Of a stretch of DNA of 5,865 bases, positions 1 through 5,865 are shown piece after piece (within the stretch, counting starts at the first letter, position 1; each line of letters starts with the position of its first letter). Under the pieces are notes generated by a model. That model searched no databases. It worked only from the letters and a program-made list of their open reading frames with translations, and was not told the origin of the DNA. Location: positions 1 through 5,865 of the forward strand of contig JAIXVN010000455.1 in assembly GCA_027483005.1 (NCBI GenBank). Direction: 5' to 3'. A program made the position numbers and the translations under genes. The stretch is from Verrucomicrobiaceae bacterium. Lineage in GTDB: Bacteria > Verrucomicrobiota > Verrucomicrobiia > Verrucomicrobiales > Akkermansiaceae.

Positions 1-825
1 CCGATGATCGGAAACGTGGCCGGCAAGCACAAGTCGCCCCACCGCGGCTCGTCGGTGGAGTTCGCCGAGTACCGGAAATACGTCGCCGGCGACGACACCC
101 GTCGGCTCGACTGGAAGGCCTACGCCCGTTCCGACCGCTATTACATCAAGGAATTCGAGGCAGACACCAACCTCCGCGCTTATTTCGTGGTCGATACCTC
201 CGGCTCGATGGCCTTCAGCGGCAAGGCCGAGCCCAAGATCCAATACGCCCGCAGGATCGCGGCCTCGCTTTCCTACCTCCTCGTCAACCAGGGCGACGCA
301 GCCGGCCTCTCGGTCTGCACCGACAAGCTCCACCTCGAGGTCCCGCCAAGCCGCCGCCCCGCCCACCTCGACCGGCTTTTCACGACGCTCGGCTCGCTCC
401 ATCCCTCCGGCGACACCGGCCTGGTCCCTGCCCTTCACACCATCGCGGAAAAGATCGGCCAGCGTGCGCTCGTCGTCATTCTTTCTGACCTCTTCACCGA
501 TCCCGACCAGCTCGCCGACGCCCTCCAGCACCTTCGCTACCGCAAGCACGACGTCTGTGTCTTCCACCTCCTCGACCCGCAGGAGATCGGCTTCGAGTTT
601 GATCGCCCGCACCGCTTCGTCGATCTCGAGGATGGCACCGTCCTGGTCGCCGAGCCAAACCTCATCGCCGAGGAATACCACACCGCCCTGCGCGAGTTCC
701 TCACCAAGGTCCGCGACGTCTGCCACGACGCCAACGCCGGCTATCAGCTGGTCACCACGGACACGCCGATGGAGGAGCTGCTGCGTGGGTTCCTGATGGG
801 GAGACTTTCGAAGAGAAAACACTGA
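1..825 (+). CDS. DUF58 / vWA-like protein, 5'-truncated by window edge
   Basis: This is the C-terminal 274 residues of a DUF58 protein, the soluble vWA-like partner usually encoded directly after a MoxR AAA+ ATPase. The reading frame is open from base 1. An ATG at position 4 exists, but homologues as I know them carry some 20-30 residues before the HRGSSVEFAEYR block (residues 13-24 from that ATG), so the true start is probably outside the window. The DUF58 signature continues with YVAGDDTRRLDWKAYARSD (about 26-44). A vWA-like fold follows, with the metal-site motif DTSGS (D64, S66, S68) at the end of a hydrophobic strand and a later strand VVILSDLF (157-164, D162). There are no membrane segments in the visible part, so it is probably cytoplasmic. 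The C-terminus (RGFLMGRLSKRKH) looks like a normal family end and not one cut short by the downstream insert. Its biochemical function is unknown; a role as MoxR adaptor or substrate receptor is inference. Confidence 0.93.
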   Translation, partial: PMIGNVAGKHKSPHRGSSVEFAEYRKYVAGDDTRRLDWKAYARSDRYYIKEFEADTNLRAYFVVDTSGSMAFSGKAEPKIQYARRIAASLSYLLVNQGDAAGLSVCTDKLHLEVPPSRRPAHLDRLFTTLGSLHPSGDTGLVPALHTIAEKIGQRALVVILSDLFTDPDQLADALQHLRYRKHDVCVFHLLDPQEIGFEFDRPHRFVDLEDGTVLVAEPNLIAEEYHTALREFLTKVRDVCHDANAGYQLVTTDTPMEELLRGFLMGRLSKRKH

Positions 826-828
826 TGG

Positions 829-859
829 GAATGACTAATGACTAAATCCTAATGACTAA
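829..859 (+). repeat. Left arm of perfect 31-bp inverted repeat, heptamer array
   Basis: This arm is an exact reverse complement of 1223-1253. It consists of four 7-bp units at 831-858: ATGACTA, ATGACTA, AATCCTA, ATGACTA. It begins four bases after the DUF58 stop codon, and its last base is the A of the ATG that starts the four-helix-bundle gene. Similarity to the other copies continues into that gene: after a small internal mismatch, AAGAGG at 863-868 pairs with CCTCTT at 1216-1221. The array contains stop codons in several frames (TGA and TAA), so it cannot be read through from the DUF58 gene. Confidence 0.95.
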
Positions 860-1215
860 TGGAAGAGGCCAGATTTGATCTTGAGGAACGCACATTTCAG
901 TTTGCGCTCGCGGTCAGGCATTGTGTTGCCGGACACCGCTGGAGCCGCGCTCAGTGGCGTGACATCGATCAGATCCTCCGTTCTTCCGGCTCGGTCGCGG
1001 CAAACTACGTCGAAGCCGACAATGCCGTCTCAAAGCCAGACTTCATCTACCGCATTGGCGTTTCCAAAAAGGAATGCGTCGAAACCCGCCTCTGGCTCCG
1101 TCTCCTCGGAGCAACCACTTCAGAAGAATCCGTCAAAGAATCCCTGCGCCAACTATACAAAGAAGCCGACGAACTCATCCGAATTTTCGCCGCCATTCTC
1201 CGCAAGTCCCAGTGA
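859..1215 (+). CDS. Four-helix-bundle protein, 23S rRNA intervening-sequence (IVP) family
   Basis: A 118-residue protein of the four-helix-bundle family also known as 23S rRNA-intervening-sequence protein; the Avd accessory protein of diversity-generating retroelements has a related fold. I recognise it by the order of its motifs. FDLEERTFQFAL is at 6-17, a helix holding QILRSSGSVAANYVEAD is at about 38-54, then FIYRIGVSKKECVETRLWLRLL (about 62-83) and a last helix, EADELIRIFAAILRK (about 102-116). Family members form small, often pentameric, basic bundles thought to bind nucleic acid; no enzymatic activity is known. The start is fixed fairly well: an in-frame TGA lies two codons upstream (853-855), ATG 859 gives the normal family length, and no Shine-Dalgarno is visible. 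The first codons belong to the repeat arm. It lies in the same direction as the operon, so it may be expressed by read-through. Base composition is more AT-rich than the neighbours, which fits acquisition. Confidence 0.9.
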   Translation: MEEARFDLEERTFQFALAVRHCVAGHRWSRAQWRDIDQILRSSGSVAANYVEADNAVSKPDFIYRIGVSKKECVETRLWLRLLGATTSEESVKESLRQLYKEADELIRIFAAILRKSQ

Positions 1216-1222
1216 CCTCTTT

Positions 1223-1253
1223 TTAGTCATTAGGATTTAGTCATTAGTCATTC
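1223..1253 (-). repeat. Right arm of perfect 31-bp inverted repeat
   Basis: Exact reverse complement of 829-859. Read on the + strand, its four heptamers are TAGTCAT (1224-1230), TAGGATT (1231-1237), TAGTCAT (1238-1244) and TAGTCAT (1245-1251). The arm begins seven bases after the stop codon of the four-helix-bundle gene and ends seven bases before the GTG start of the BatA-type gene, so it makes up most of the 45-base spacer. A short extension, CCTCTT at 1216-1221, pairs with 863-868 inside the left end of the gene. In RNA the two arms would form a 31-bp duplex with the whole IVP coding sequence in the loop. It has no T-run on its 3' side, so it does not look like an intrinsic terminator. 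Confidence 0.95.
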
Positions 1254-1260
1254 TCTTCCG

Positions 1261-3252
1261 GTGTCCTTTCTCCAACCATTCCTCCTCTGGGGCCTGCTCG
1301 CTGCGAGCATCCCCATCATCATCCACCTGCTGAACAAGCGTCGTCACAAGACGATCAAGTGGGCGGCGATGCAGTTCCTGCTGAAGGCCACCCGCGAGTC
1401 ACGCGGCAAGAAGAAACTGCGCCACATCCTGATCCTCACCTGCCGCGCCCTCGGCATCGCGGCCCTCGCCACCGCTGCCGCGAGGCCGATCGTCTCCGGA
1501 CTTCTAGGTTGGGGAAATGGTCGGGTCGATGTCGTCGTGCTGCTCCTCGACCGCTCCACCAGCATGGAGCTGAAGCCAGGTGACGGCTACGATTCCCGCC
1601 GCAAGGTCGTGGTGGAAAAGGTGCGCGACACCCTCAAGGACCTGGGCGGAGCGCGGCTCGTACTGATCGACAGCGCCAGCGGCCAGGCCCAGGACGTGCC
1701 CTCGCCCGAGGCTCTCACAGAGCTTTCCTCGACTGCCGCGACCGACACCGCCACCGACCTTCCCGCACTGGCCACCAAGGCCGCCGAGTTCCTGGCGGAA
1801 ACGCCCGGCCGCGCCGAAGTCTGGATCGCCACCGACCTCCAGGCCTCGAACTGGAAGGCCGATGACGAGCGCTGGGCCTCCGCCCGGGCCGCTCTAACAG
1901 CGCTGCCGCAGAAGCCTTCCATCCGCGTGCTTGGACTCACCGGCCCCACCGCCTCGAACACCTCGCTGCGCCTCGCTTCCTCGCGTCGCAGCGGAGACCA
2001 GCTCGTCCTCGACATGGAAATCTCCCGTGCCGAGAACGCCCGTGGCACAGTGAACATTCCGCTCACCGTCAACCTGAACGGCTCCCGCTCGACCGAAAGC
2101 CTCACGATCAATGGCCAGTCGCTGCGCTTTCAGAAACGCATCACCCTTCCCACCGGCAGCGACACCGGCCACGGCTGGCTTTCGATCCCCGCCGACGGCA
2201 ACGAGCGCGACAACGCCGCCTTCTTCGCCTACGGCCCGAACCGCCCGATCAAGAGCATCGTGGTCGCGCCCAGCGGAGAGTCCGCCGGCTACCTGCAACT
2301 TTCCGCCGCTCCTCCAGGCTTCGGAAACCAATCGGTCACCCGCCTCGATCCCGCCAAGGCCGCCACGCTCGCGACCAGCGACACCTCGCTCGTGATCTGG
2401 GCCGCCCCACTGCCATCCGGCCCCTCCGCCGATGTCCTCCAGAGCTTCCTCGCCGGCGGCGGTCAGGTTCTGTTCCTCCCACCCGGCCAGGGATCCGACA
2501 CCGCCTTCCTCGACTTGAAATGGTCACAGACCTCCGAAGCCCCGCTCGGAAAATTTTTCATCCTCAAGGACTGGAACCACGACGACGGCCCGCTGCGCGA
2601 CGGCATCGATGGCACCCAGCTCCCAGCCGACCGACTCCGTGCGATCAAGCGCCAGATCCCGATCGGCGATGCCGCTCCACTCGCCCGATGGGACGACGCC
2701 GAGCCCTTCCTCGTCCGCCGCATCGTCGAGCGTGGCACCGCCTGGTTCGCCGGATCGATTCCAGATTACACCTGGTCGAACCTCGGCGACGCCGATGTGC
2801 TGCTGCCACTGATCCAGCGGCTGGTCGCCGTCGGAGCCGAGCGCTTCGACGCCTCCTACCTGACCACCGTCGGCAGCGAGGGTTCGAAACTCCTTCCCGG
2901 AGAAACCCGAACCCGCCTCGACGACTACGGTACGCCCGACCCCGCCAACGCCGCCTACGAAGCGGGTGTCTTCAAGCTCGGCGACCGACTTCTCGCCTTC
3001 AACCGTCCCGCCGCCGAAGACACTCCGGAAATCGCCAGCAAGGAAGCCCTCGACACCAGCCTCAGCGGCACCGGCTACACCCTCTTCGAACAGGCAGGAA
3101 AGCCCGGCGACGGAGCCGTTTCCAAGGACGTCTGGCGCGCCTTCCTCATCGCCATGCTCTTCTTCCTGATCTCCGAGGCCATCCTCTGCCTCCCGAAAAA
3201 GACGGTCGAGTCTTCCCTCCCCACCCGCCCCGGAGCCAAAGCCACCGCCTGA
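1261..3252 (+). CDS. BatA-type membrane protein with vWA domain
   Basis: A 663-residue membrane protein. The N-terminus is the classic aerotolerance-regulator (BatA) N-terminal domain: a first membrane segment at about 5-24, the block IHLLNKRRHKTIKWAAMQFL (21-40), and a second segment at about 55-75. A vWA domain follows from about 88 to 225, with the metal-site motif DRSTS (D97, S99, S101), a TDL at 165-167 and a strand VWIATDLQ (187-194). Residues about 376-410 (SLVIWAAPLP, then FLAGGGQVLFLPPG) look like a GATase1-like fold, but no Cys occurs between C61 and C642/643, so it is not a working glutaminase. A final membrane segment at about 625-643 leaves a short tail, so most of the protein is probably extracytoplasmic. 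The GTG start puts the family motif at the very N-terminus; an in-frame TAG at 1231 limits upstream extension and no Shine-Dalgarno is seen. It probably works with the DUF58 and next vWA protein under a MoxR ATPase. The exact role is unknown. Confidence 0.93.
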   Translation: MSFLQPFLLWGLLAASIPIIIHLLNKRRHKTIKWAAMQFLLKATRESRGKKKLRHILILTCRALGIAALATAAARPIVSGLLGWGNGRVDVVVLLLDRSTSMELKPGDGYDSRRKVVVEKVRDTLKDLGGARLVLIDSASGQAQDVPSPEALTELSSTAATDTATDLPALATKAAEFLAETPGRAEVWIATDLQASNWKADDERWASARAALTALPQKPSIRVLGLTGPTASNTSLRLASSRRSGDQLVLDMEISRAENARGTVNIPLTVNLNGSRSTESLTINGQSLRFQKRITLPTGSDTGHGWLSIPADGNERDNAAFFAYGPNRPIKSIVVAPSGESAGYLQLSAAPPGFGNQSVTRLDPAKAATLATSDTSLVIWAAPLPSGPSADVLQSFLAGGGQVLFLPPGQGSDTAFLDLKWSQTSEAPLGKFFILKDWNHDDGPLRDGIDGTQLPADRLRAIKRQIPIGDAAPLARWDDAEPFLVRRIVERGTAWFAGSIPDYTWSNLGDADVLLPLIQRLVAVGAERFDASYLTTVGSEGSKLLPGETRTRLDDYGTPDPANAAYEAGVFKLGDRLLAFNRPAAEDTPEIASKEALDTSLSGTGYTLFEQAGKPGDGAVSKDVWRAFLIAMLFFLISEAILCLPKKTVESSLPTRPGAKATA

Positions 3253-3262
3253 CCTTCTTCCA

Positions 3263-3293
3263 TTCGTCATTAGGAAATCAGTCATTAGTCATT
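3263..3293 (-). repeat. Third, diverged copy of the heptamer repeat (solitary)
   Basis: This repeat lies in the 49-base spacer between the BatA-type gene and the next vWA gene, in the same orientation as the arm at 1223-1253. Matching parts are GTCATTAGGA (3266-3275) and AGTCATTAGTCATT (3280-3293). The middle differs by substitutions and one extra base (AATC where the other arm has TTT), and the first unit has C for A. Read on the minus strand, it runs on into ATGGAAGAAGG (ending at 3253), which resembles the ATGGAAGAGG that opens the four-helix-bundle gene. It therefore looks like a lone left end of the same element without its gene. No second arm is visible nearby in the window. Confidence 0.85.
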
Positions 3294-3301
3294 TCTTCCC
3301 C

Positions 3302-5527
3302 TTGTCTTTCTCCATCTCCAACCTCCACTTCTCTCCCACCCCGCTGACCCTGACCATCGGGTTGCTGGCGCTGGCGGTCATTCTGGTGCTCTCCGTGCTG
3401 TCGTGGAAACGCAGCCCGCACCGGCGTCGCACCGCCATCCTCGAAACGCTGCGGGTCGTTTCCACCCTGCTGGTCGTTCTCCTGCTCTGGAAACCGGAGT
3501 GGCTGACGATCACCCACCCGCAGACCAAGCCGCGCATCGCGATTCTTTGGGATGACTCGAAGTCGATGAGCACCGTCGATGCCGCCCTGCCGCCCTCGCT
3601 GTCCGACAAGGCCACGATCGTTTCCCGCGCCGACTGGGTGAAGAAGGCTCTCGGCAGCGATCTCTGGAAACCGCTTGAGGCGAACGGCGTCAACGAGGTG
3701 CTGACCCAGCCCTTTTCCACCGCCCCGGCCGAGGACCCCAGCGGCACCGCCGGCACCGACATGACCTCGCCCATCGAAGGTCTGCTCGAACAGGAGGACA
3801 ACCTCCGCGCCGTCGTGATGATCGGCGACGGCGATTTCAACCTCGGCCAGCCCCCGGTCTCCGCCGCCCAGCGGATGAAACTGCGTGGCATCCCTCTCTT
3901 CACCATCCCGGTCGGCAGCTCCGTGCGTCTTCCCGACCTCGATCTCCTGAACGTCACCGCGCCCACCTACGGCATCGTCGGGGAAAACGTGCAGATCCCC
4001 TTCACCATTCGTTCCTCCCTCGACCGCGAGGTCCGCACCGTGGTCCGTCTTCGTGATGAGCAGGGTCGCGAGCGCACCAAGGACATCACCCTCGCCCCCG
4101 GTGTGGAGACCTACGACTCCATCCTCTGGAAACTCGAAAAGGAAGGCAGCGCCACGCTCGAACTCTCGATCCCCGTCGCCAACGGTGAACGCGTGGAGTC
4201 TAACAACTCGCGAAAGTTCAATATTTCCGGTCGTCCGGAAAAGATCCGCGTGCTGGTCGTGGAATCCAATCCCCGCTGGGAATACCGCTACCTCCGCAAC
4301 GCCCTCTCCCGCGATCCCGGCGTCGAGCTCTCCTGCCTGCTCTTCACGCCGCAGCTCGGACTCGGTGAAGGCCACGACTACATCAGCGAGTTTCCTTCGA
4401 AGCTCCAGGATCTCGCAAAATATGACGTCATCTTCCTCGGAGACGTCGGCGCGGTGCCCGGCCAGCTCACCAAGGAGCAATGCGAACTCATCCGTGGCCT
4501 CGTCGAGAACCAGGCCTCCGGTGTGGTCTTCATGCCCGGACCGCTGGGCAACCAGTTCTCCTTCCTCGACACCGCCCTTTCCGACCTGATGCCGGTGGTG
4601 CTCGATGAAACCCAGAAGACCGGCTTTTCCGAAGGCATCCCCTCCCCGCTCAATCTCACCTCCGAGGGCCGTGGCTCGCTGCTGACCATGCTGGGCGACA
4701 CCGAGGATGAGAACCCGCAGATCTGGCGTCGCCTTCCCGGCTTCTACTGGCATGCCCCCGTCGTGAAGGCGAAGGGCGGCACCGAGGTTCTTGCCGTCCA
4801 TGGCAATCGGCGTGGCAAGTTTGGTCCCGTGCCGCTGCTCGTCACCAAGGCCGCCGGCAATGGCAAGGTCCTCTTCATGGGCATCGACTCCGCCTGGCGC
4901 TGGCGCAGGGGCGTGGAGGACCTTTACCACTACCGCTTCTGGGGTCAGGTCGCCCGCTGGATGTCCTATCAACGGAACATGGCCTCCGGTCAACGTGTCC
5001 GACTTTACTTCACGCCGGAGCGCCCCACTCCCGGCGATGCCGTCACCCTCAACGCCAACGCCTTTGATCCCAATGGAGCCCCGCTTCAGAACGGCACCGT
5101 CGCCGTCGATGTGACCGCGCCGGATGGCAAGACCCAGCGGGTGGAACTCCAGGCCAACAACGCCGCCTGGGGAGCTTTCAATGGTCGCTTCAAGATCGAG
5201 GGCCCCGGTGCCTGGAAACTCCGCGCCACTGCCGGAGGAGCCGAGGACAAGCCGGTCGAAACCACCATCCTCGCCCAGGGCATCCAGATTGAAAAAACCG
5301 GCCAGCCCGGCCGTCCGGAAGTCTTCGCGGAAATGGCGAAGGTCGCCCACGGACGCTCGATCCAACCCGATCAGCTCGGCGATCTGGTGAAGGAAATCCG
5401 CGCCCTGCCCGAACCCCGCCCGCTTGAGAACCGCATCCAGCTCTGGTCCCACTGGGCCGCCGTCGCCGCTGTGGTGCTGCTGTTGGGCATCTTCTGGACC
5501 GGCCGGAAATTCAACGGCGCGTTCTGA
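3302..5527 (+). CDS. Membrane vWA protein with GATase-like domain
   Basis: A 741-residue protein of the large membrane vWA type found after BatA-like genes in PVC-group MoxR operons. Two N-terminal membrane segments (about 13-34 and 46-63) lead to a vWA domain from about 77 to 205, with the metal-site motif DDSKS (D84, S86, S88), a strand AVVMIGDGD (170-178) and LFTIPVG near its end. A beta-rich, CARD-like segment spans about 210-305. A GATase1-like region begins at IRVLVVES (315-322), continues with YDVIFLGD (374-381) and GVVFMPGP, and ends with the family block GKVLFMGIDSAWRWRRG (from 521). The only Cys residues there (345, 394) do not sit at a nucleophile elbow, so catalysis is unlikely. 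A second beta-domain (about 560-650) and a membrane segment (about 716-734) complete it. The TTG start is chosen because it gives a short MSF N-terminus like the preceding gene and no ATG or GTG precedes it in the spacer; there is no Shine-Dalgarno. The exact start is uncertain and the function unknown. Confidence 0.9.
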   Translation: MSFSISNLHFSPTPLTLTIGLLALAVILVLSVLSWKRSPHRRRTAILETLRVVSTLLVVLLLWKPEWLTITHPQTKPRIAILWDDSKSMSTVDAALPPSLSDKATIVSRADWVKKALGSDLWKPLEANGVNEVLTQPFSTAPAEDPSGTAGTDMTSPIEGLLEQEDNLRAVVMIGDGDFNLGQPPVSAAQRMKLRGIPLFTIPVGSSVRLPDLDLLNVTAPTYGIVGENVQIPFTIRSSLDREVRTVVRLRDEQGRERTKDITLAPGVETYDSILWKLEKEGSATLELSIPVANGERVESNNSRKFNISGRPEKIRVLVVESNPRWEYRYLRNALSRDPGVELSCLLFTPQLGLGEGHDYISEFPSKLQDLAKYDVIFLGDVGAVPGQLTKEQCELIRGLVENQASGVVFMPGPLGNQFSFLDTALSDLMPVVLDETQKTGFSEGIPSPLNLTSEGRGSLLTMLGDTEDENPQIWRRLPGFYWHAPVVKAKGGTEVLAVHGNRRGKFGPVPLLVTKAAGNGKVLFMGIDSAWRWRRGVEDLYHYRFWGQVARWMSYQRNMASGQRVRLYFTPERPTPGDAVTLNANAFDPNGAPLQNGTVAVDVTAPDGKTQRVELQANNAAWGAFNGRFKIEGPGAWKLRATAGGAEDKPVETTILAQGIQIEKTGQPGRPEVFAEMAKVAHGRSIQPDQLGDLVKEIRALPEPRPLENRIQLWSHWAAVAAVVLLLGIFWTGRKFNGAF

Positions 5528-5574
5528 GCCGGCTTTTGAAAGTCGCGGCCATTGGACTCCCCATCGGGACAGCC
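5528..5574. other. Convergent spacer, no clear terminator
   Basis: These 47 bases separate two convergent stop codons. I see only a weak hairpin (TCCC-CATC-GGGA at about 5558-5569) and no T-run on either strand. Termination here may be factor-dependent or may occur inside the neighbouring genes. Nothing else is visible. Confidence 0.5.
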
Positions 5575-5865
5575 TCAATCGCCCAACAGACCCTTCAAGC
5601 CACCGAAGAAGTTCCCGAGTTCCTCCTGCGAGGCCTCGGCTCCGAGGATGTCGTCGTAGGTGGTATGGATGAGATGCTCGTCGCTGAGCTCGGTGATGAA
5701 GCTGCTGGACTGGCAATGCGTGCGCTCGCCCCATTTCGTACGATAGGCGCAGTAGGTCATCGTGAGTTGCTCGCGGGCGCGGGTGATGCCGACGTAGAGA
5801 AGCCGCCGTTCCTCATCGCGCGTGCCTTCGAGGATGCTGCGCTTGTGCGGCAGGATCCCCTCCTC
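5575..5865 (-). CDS. Rep/UvrD-type DNA helicase, C-terminal fragment
   Basis: The reverse strand is open from the right window edge to a TGA at 5577-5575, giving the last 96 residues of a superfamily 1A helicase. The fragment begins EEGILPHKRSILEGTRDEERR and continues LLYVGITRARE, which is helicase motif VI; its arginine contacts the ATP gamma-phosphate in this family. After it comes LTMTYCAYRTKWGE and SSFITEL, the usual post-motif VI block of Rep, UvrD and PcrA. The tail ends about 60 residues later with a short helix (NFFGGLKGLLGD). This resembles E. coli Rep, which also ends soon after this block, more than PcrA with its longer C-terminal domain. An internal ATG at 5760 is not the start. 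The enzyme would unwind DNA 3' to 5' in replication restart or repair. It is transcribed towards the vWA operon and is not part of it. The rest of the gene lies to the right. Confidence 0.92.
   Translation of the reverse strand, partial: EEGILPHKRSILEGTRDEERRLLYVGITRAREQLTMTYCAYRTKWGERTHCQSSSFITELSDEHLIHTTYDDILGAEASQEELGNFFGGLKGLLGD

Larger units (their letters stand above)
829..1253 (+). mobile_element. Putative IVP element: gene plus 31-bp terminal inverted repeats
   Basis: A single small gene is enclosed exactly by perfect inverted repeats and placed between the DUF58 and BatA-type genes, which in related operons are normally adjacent. The block has lower GC than its surroundings: by hand count 64 of 120 bases in 1081-1200, against 44 of 60 in 2161-2220 of the next gene. 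There is no transposase or recombinase in it, and I see no clear target-site duplication outside the arms (GATGG on the left, TCTTC on the right). If it moves, it must therefore depend on host functions, on a factor supplied in trans, or on the IVP protein by an unknown route. Known relatives of the encoded protein occur in intervening sequences of 23S rRNA genes, which also have complementary ends. Mobility is an inference. The alternative is a resident gene in an intergenic spot that collects heptamer repeats. Confidence 0.45.

Noticed and set aside
875..1240. 121-codon frame overlapping the four-helix-bundle gene
   Set aside because: It is Ser/Pro/Lys-rich low-complexity translation, while the overlapping frame at 859-1215 matches a known family over its whole length.
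829..1253. CRISPR-like repeats
   Set aside because: There are only two inverted arms and one diverged copy, the intervening sequences are genes and not uniform spacers, and no cas gene is seen.
1223..1253. Intrinsic terminator between the IVP and BatA-type genes
   Set aside because: The arm pairs with a sequence some 360 bases upstream and not locally, and no T-run follows it.
2520..3347. 275-codon + strand frame overlapping the end of the BatA-type gene
   Set aside because: The translation is dominated by Arg and Pro as expected for a shifted frame in GC-rich coding DNA, and it runs through the spacer repeat without domain content.
5552..5572. Terminator hairpin in the convergent spacer
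   Set aside because: The stem is only about four base pairs and has no adjacent T-run on either strand.
3278..5734. Very long reverse-strand open frame (818 codons) opposite the vWA/GATase gene
   Set aside because: It is the mirror of a strongly C/G-ending codon pattern, its translation is rich in Gly, Glu, His and Arg with no recognisable domain, and the + strand gene has clear family motifs over the same bases.

Overview
The window is a stretch of high-GC bacterial chromosome. The genes suggest a member of the Verrucomicrobiota or a related PVC lineage. This rests on the MoxR-associated gene set (DUF58 protein, BatA-type membrane protein, large vWA/GATase-like membrane protein), the absence of clear Shine-Dalgarno sequences, and a four-helix-bundle (IVP) gene flanked by TAGTCAT heptamer arrays. 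The phylum is an inference from family knowledge; no phylogenetic marker is in the window.

Layout, left to right. 1-825 (+) is the 3' part of a DUF58/vWA-like gene whose start lies before the window. 829-1253 is an insert-like block: a four-helix-bundle protein gene (859-1215, +) enclosed by a perfect 31-bp inverted repeat (829-859 and 1223-1253), each arm made of four 7-bp units. 1261-3252 (+) is a BatA-type protein with two N-terminal membrane segments, a vWA domain and a C-terminal anchor. A third, diverged and solitary copy of the heptamer repeat lies at 3263-3293. 3302-5527 (+) is a second membrane vWA protein with a GATase-like fold region and a C-terminal anchor. 5528-5574 is a short convergent spacer. 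5575-5865 (-) is the C-terminal end of a Rep/UvrD-type helicase running in from the right edge.

The DUF58, BatA-type and vWA/GATase genes look like one operon. In known relatives such operons normally start with a MoxR AAA+ ATPase gene, which would lie left of the window. MoxR and its vWA partners are thought to act in envelope-associated assembly or stress tolerance, but the exact role of this branch is unknown. All three proteins keep the DxSxS metal-site motif.

The most interesting part is the IVP block inside this operon. The inverted repeat encloses the gene so tightly that the repeat supplies the IVP start codon, and a shorter inner extension of the pairing reaches the stop codon. In the operon mRNA it could fold into a hairpin with the IVP coding sequence in the loop. 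This resembles the intervening sequences of 23S rRNA that carry related proteins, but here it sits between protein genes. A third repeat copy two kilobases downstream suggests that the repeat moves or spreads, with or without the gene.
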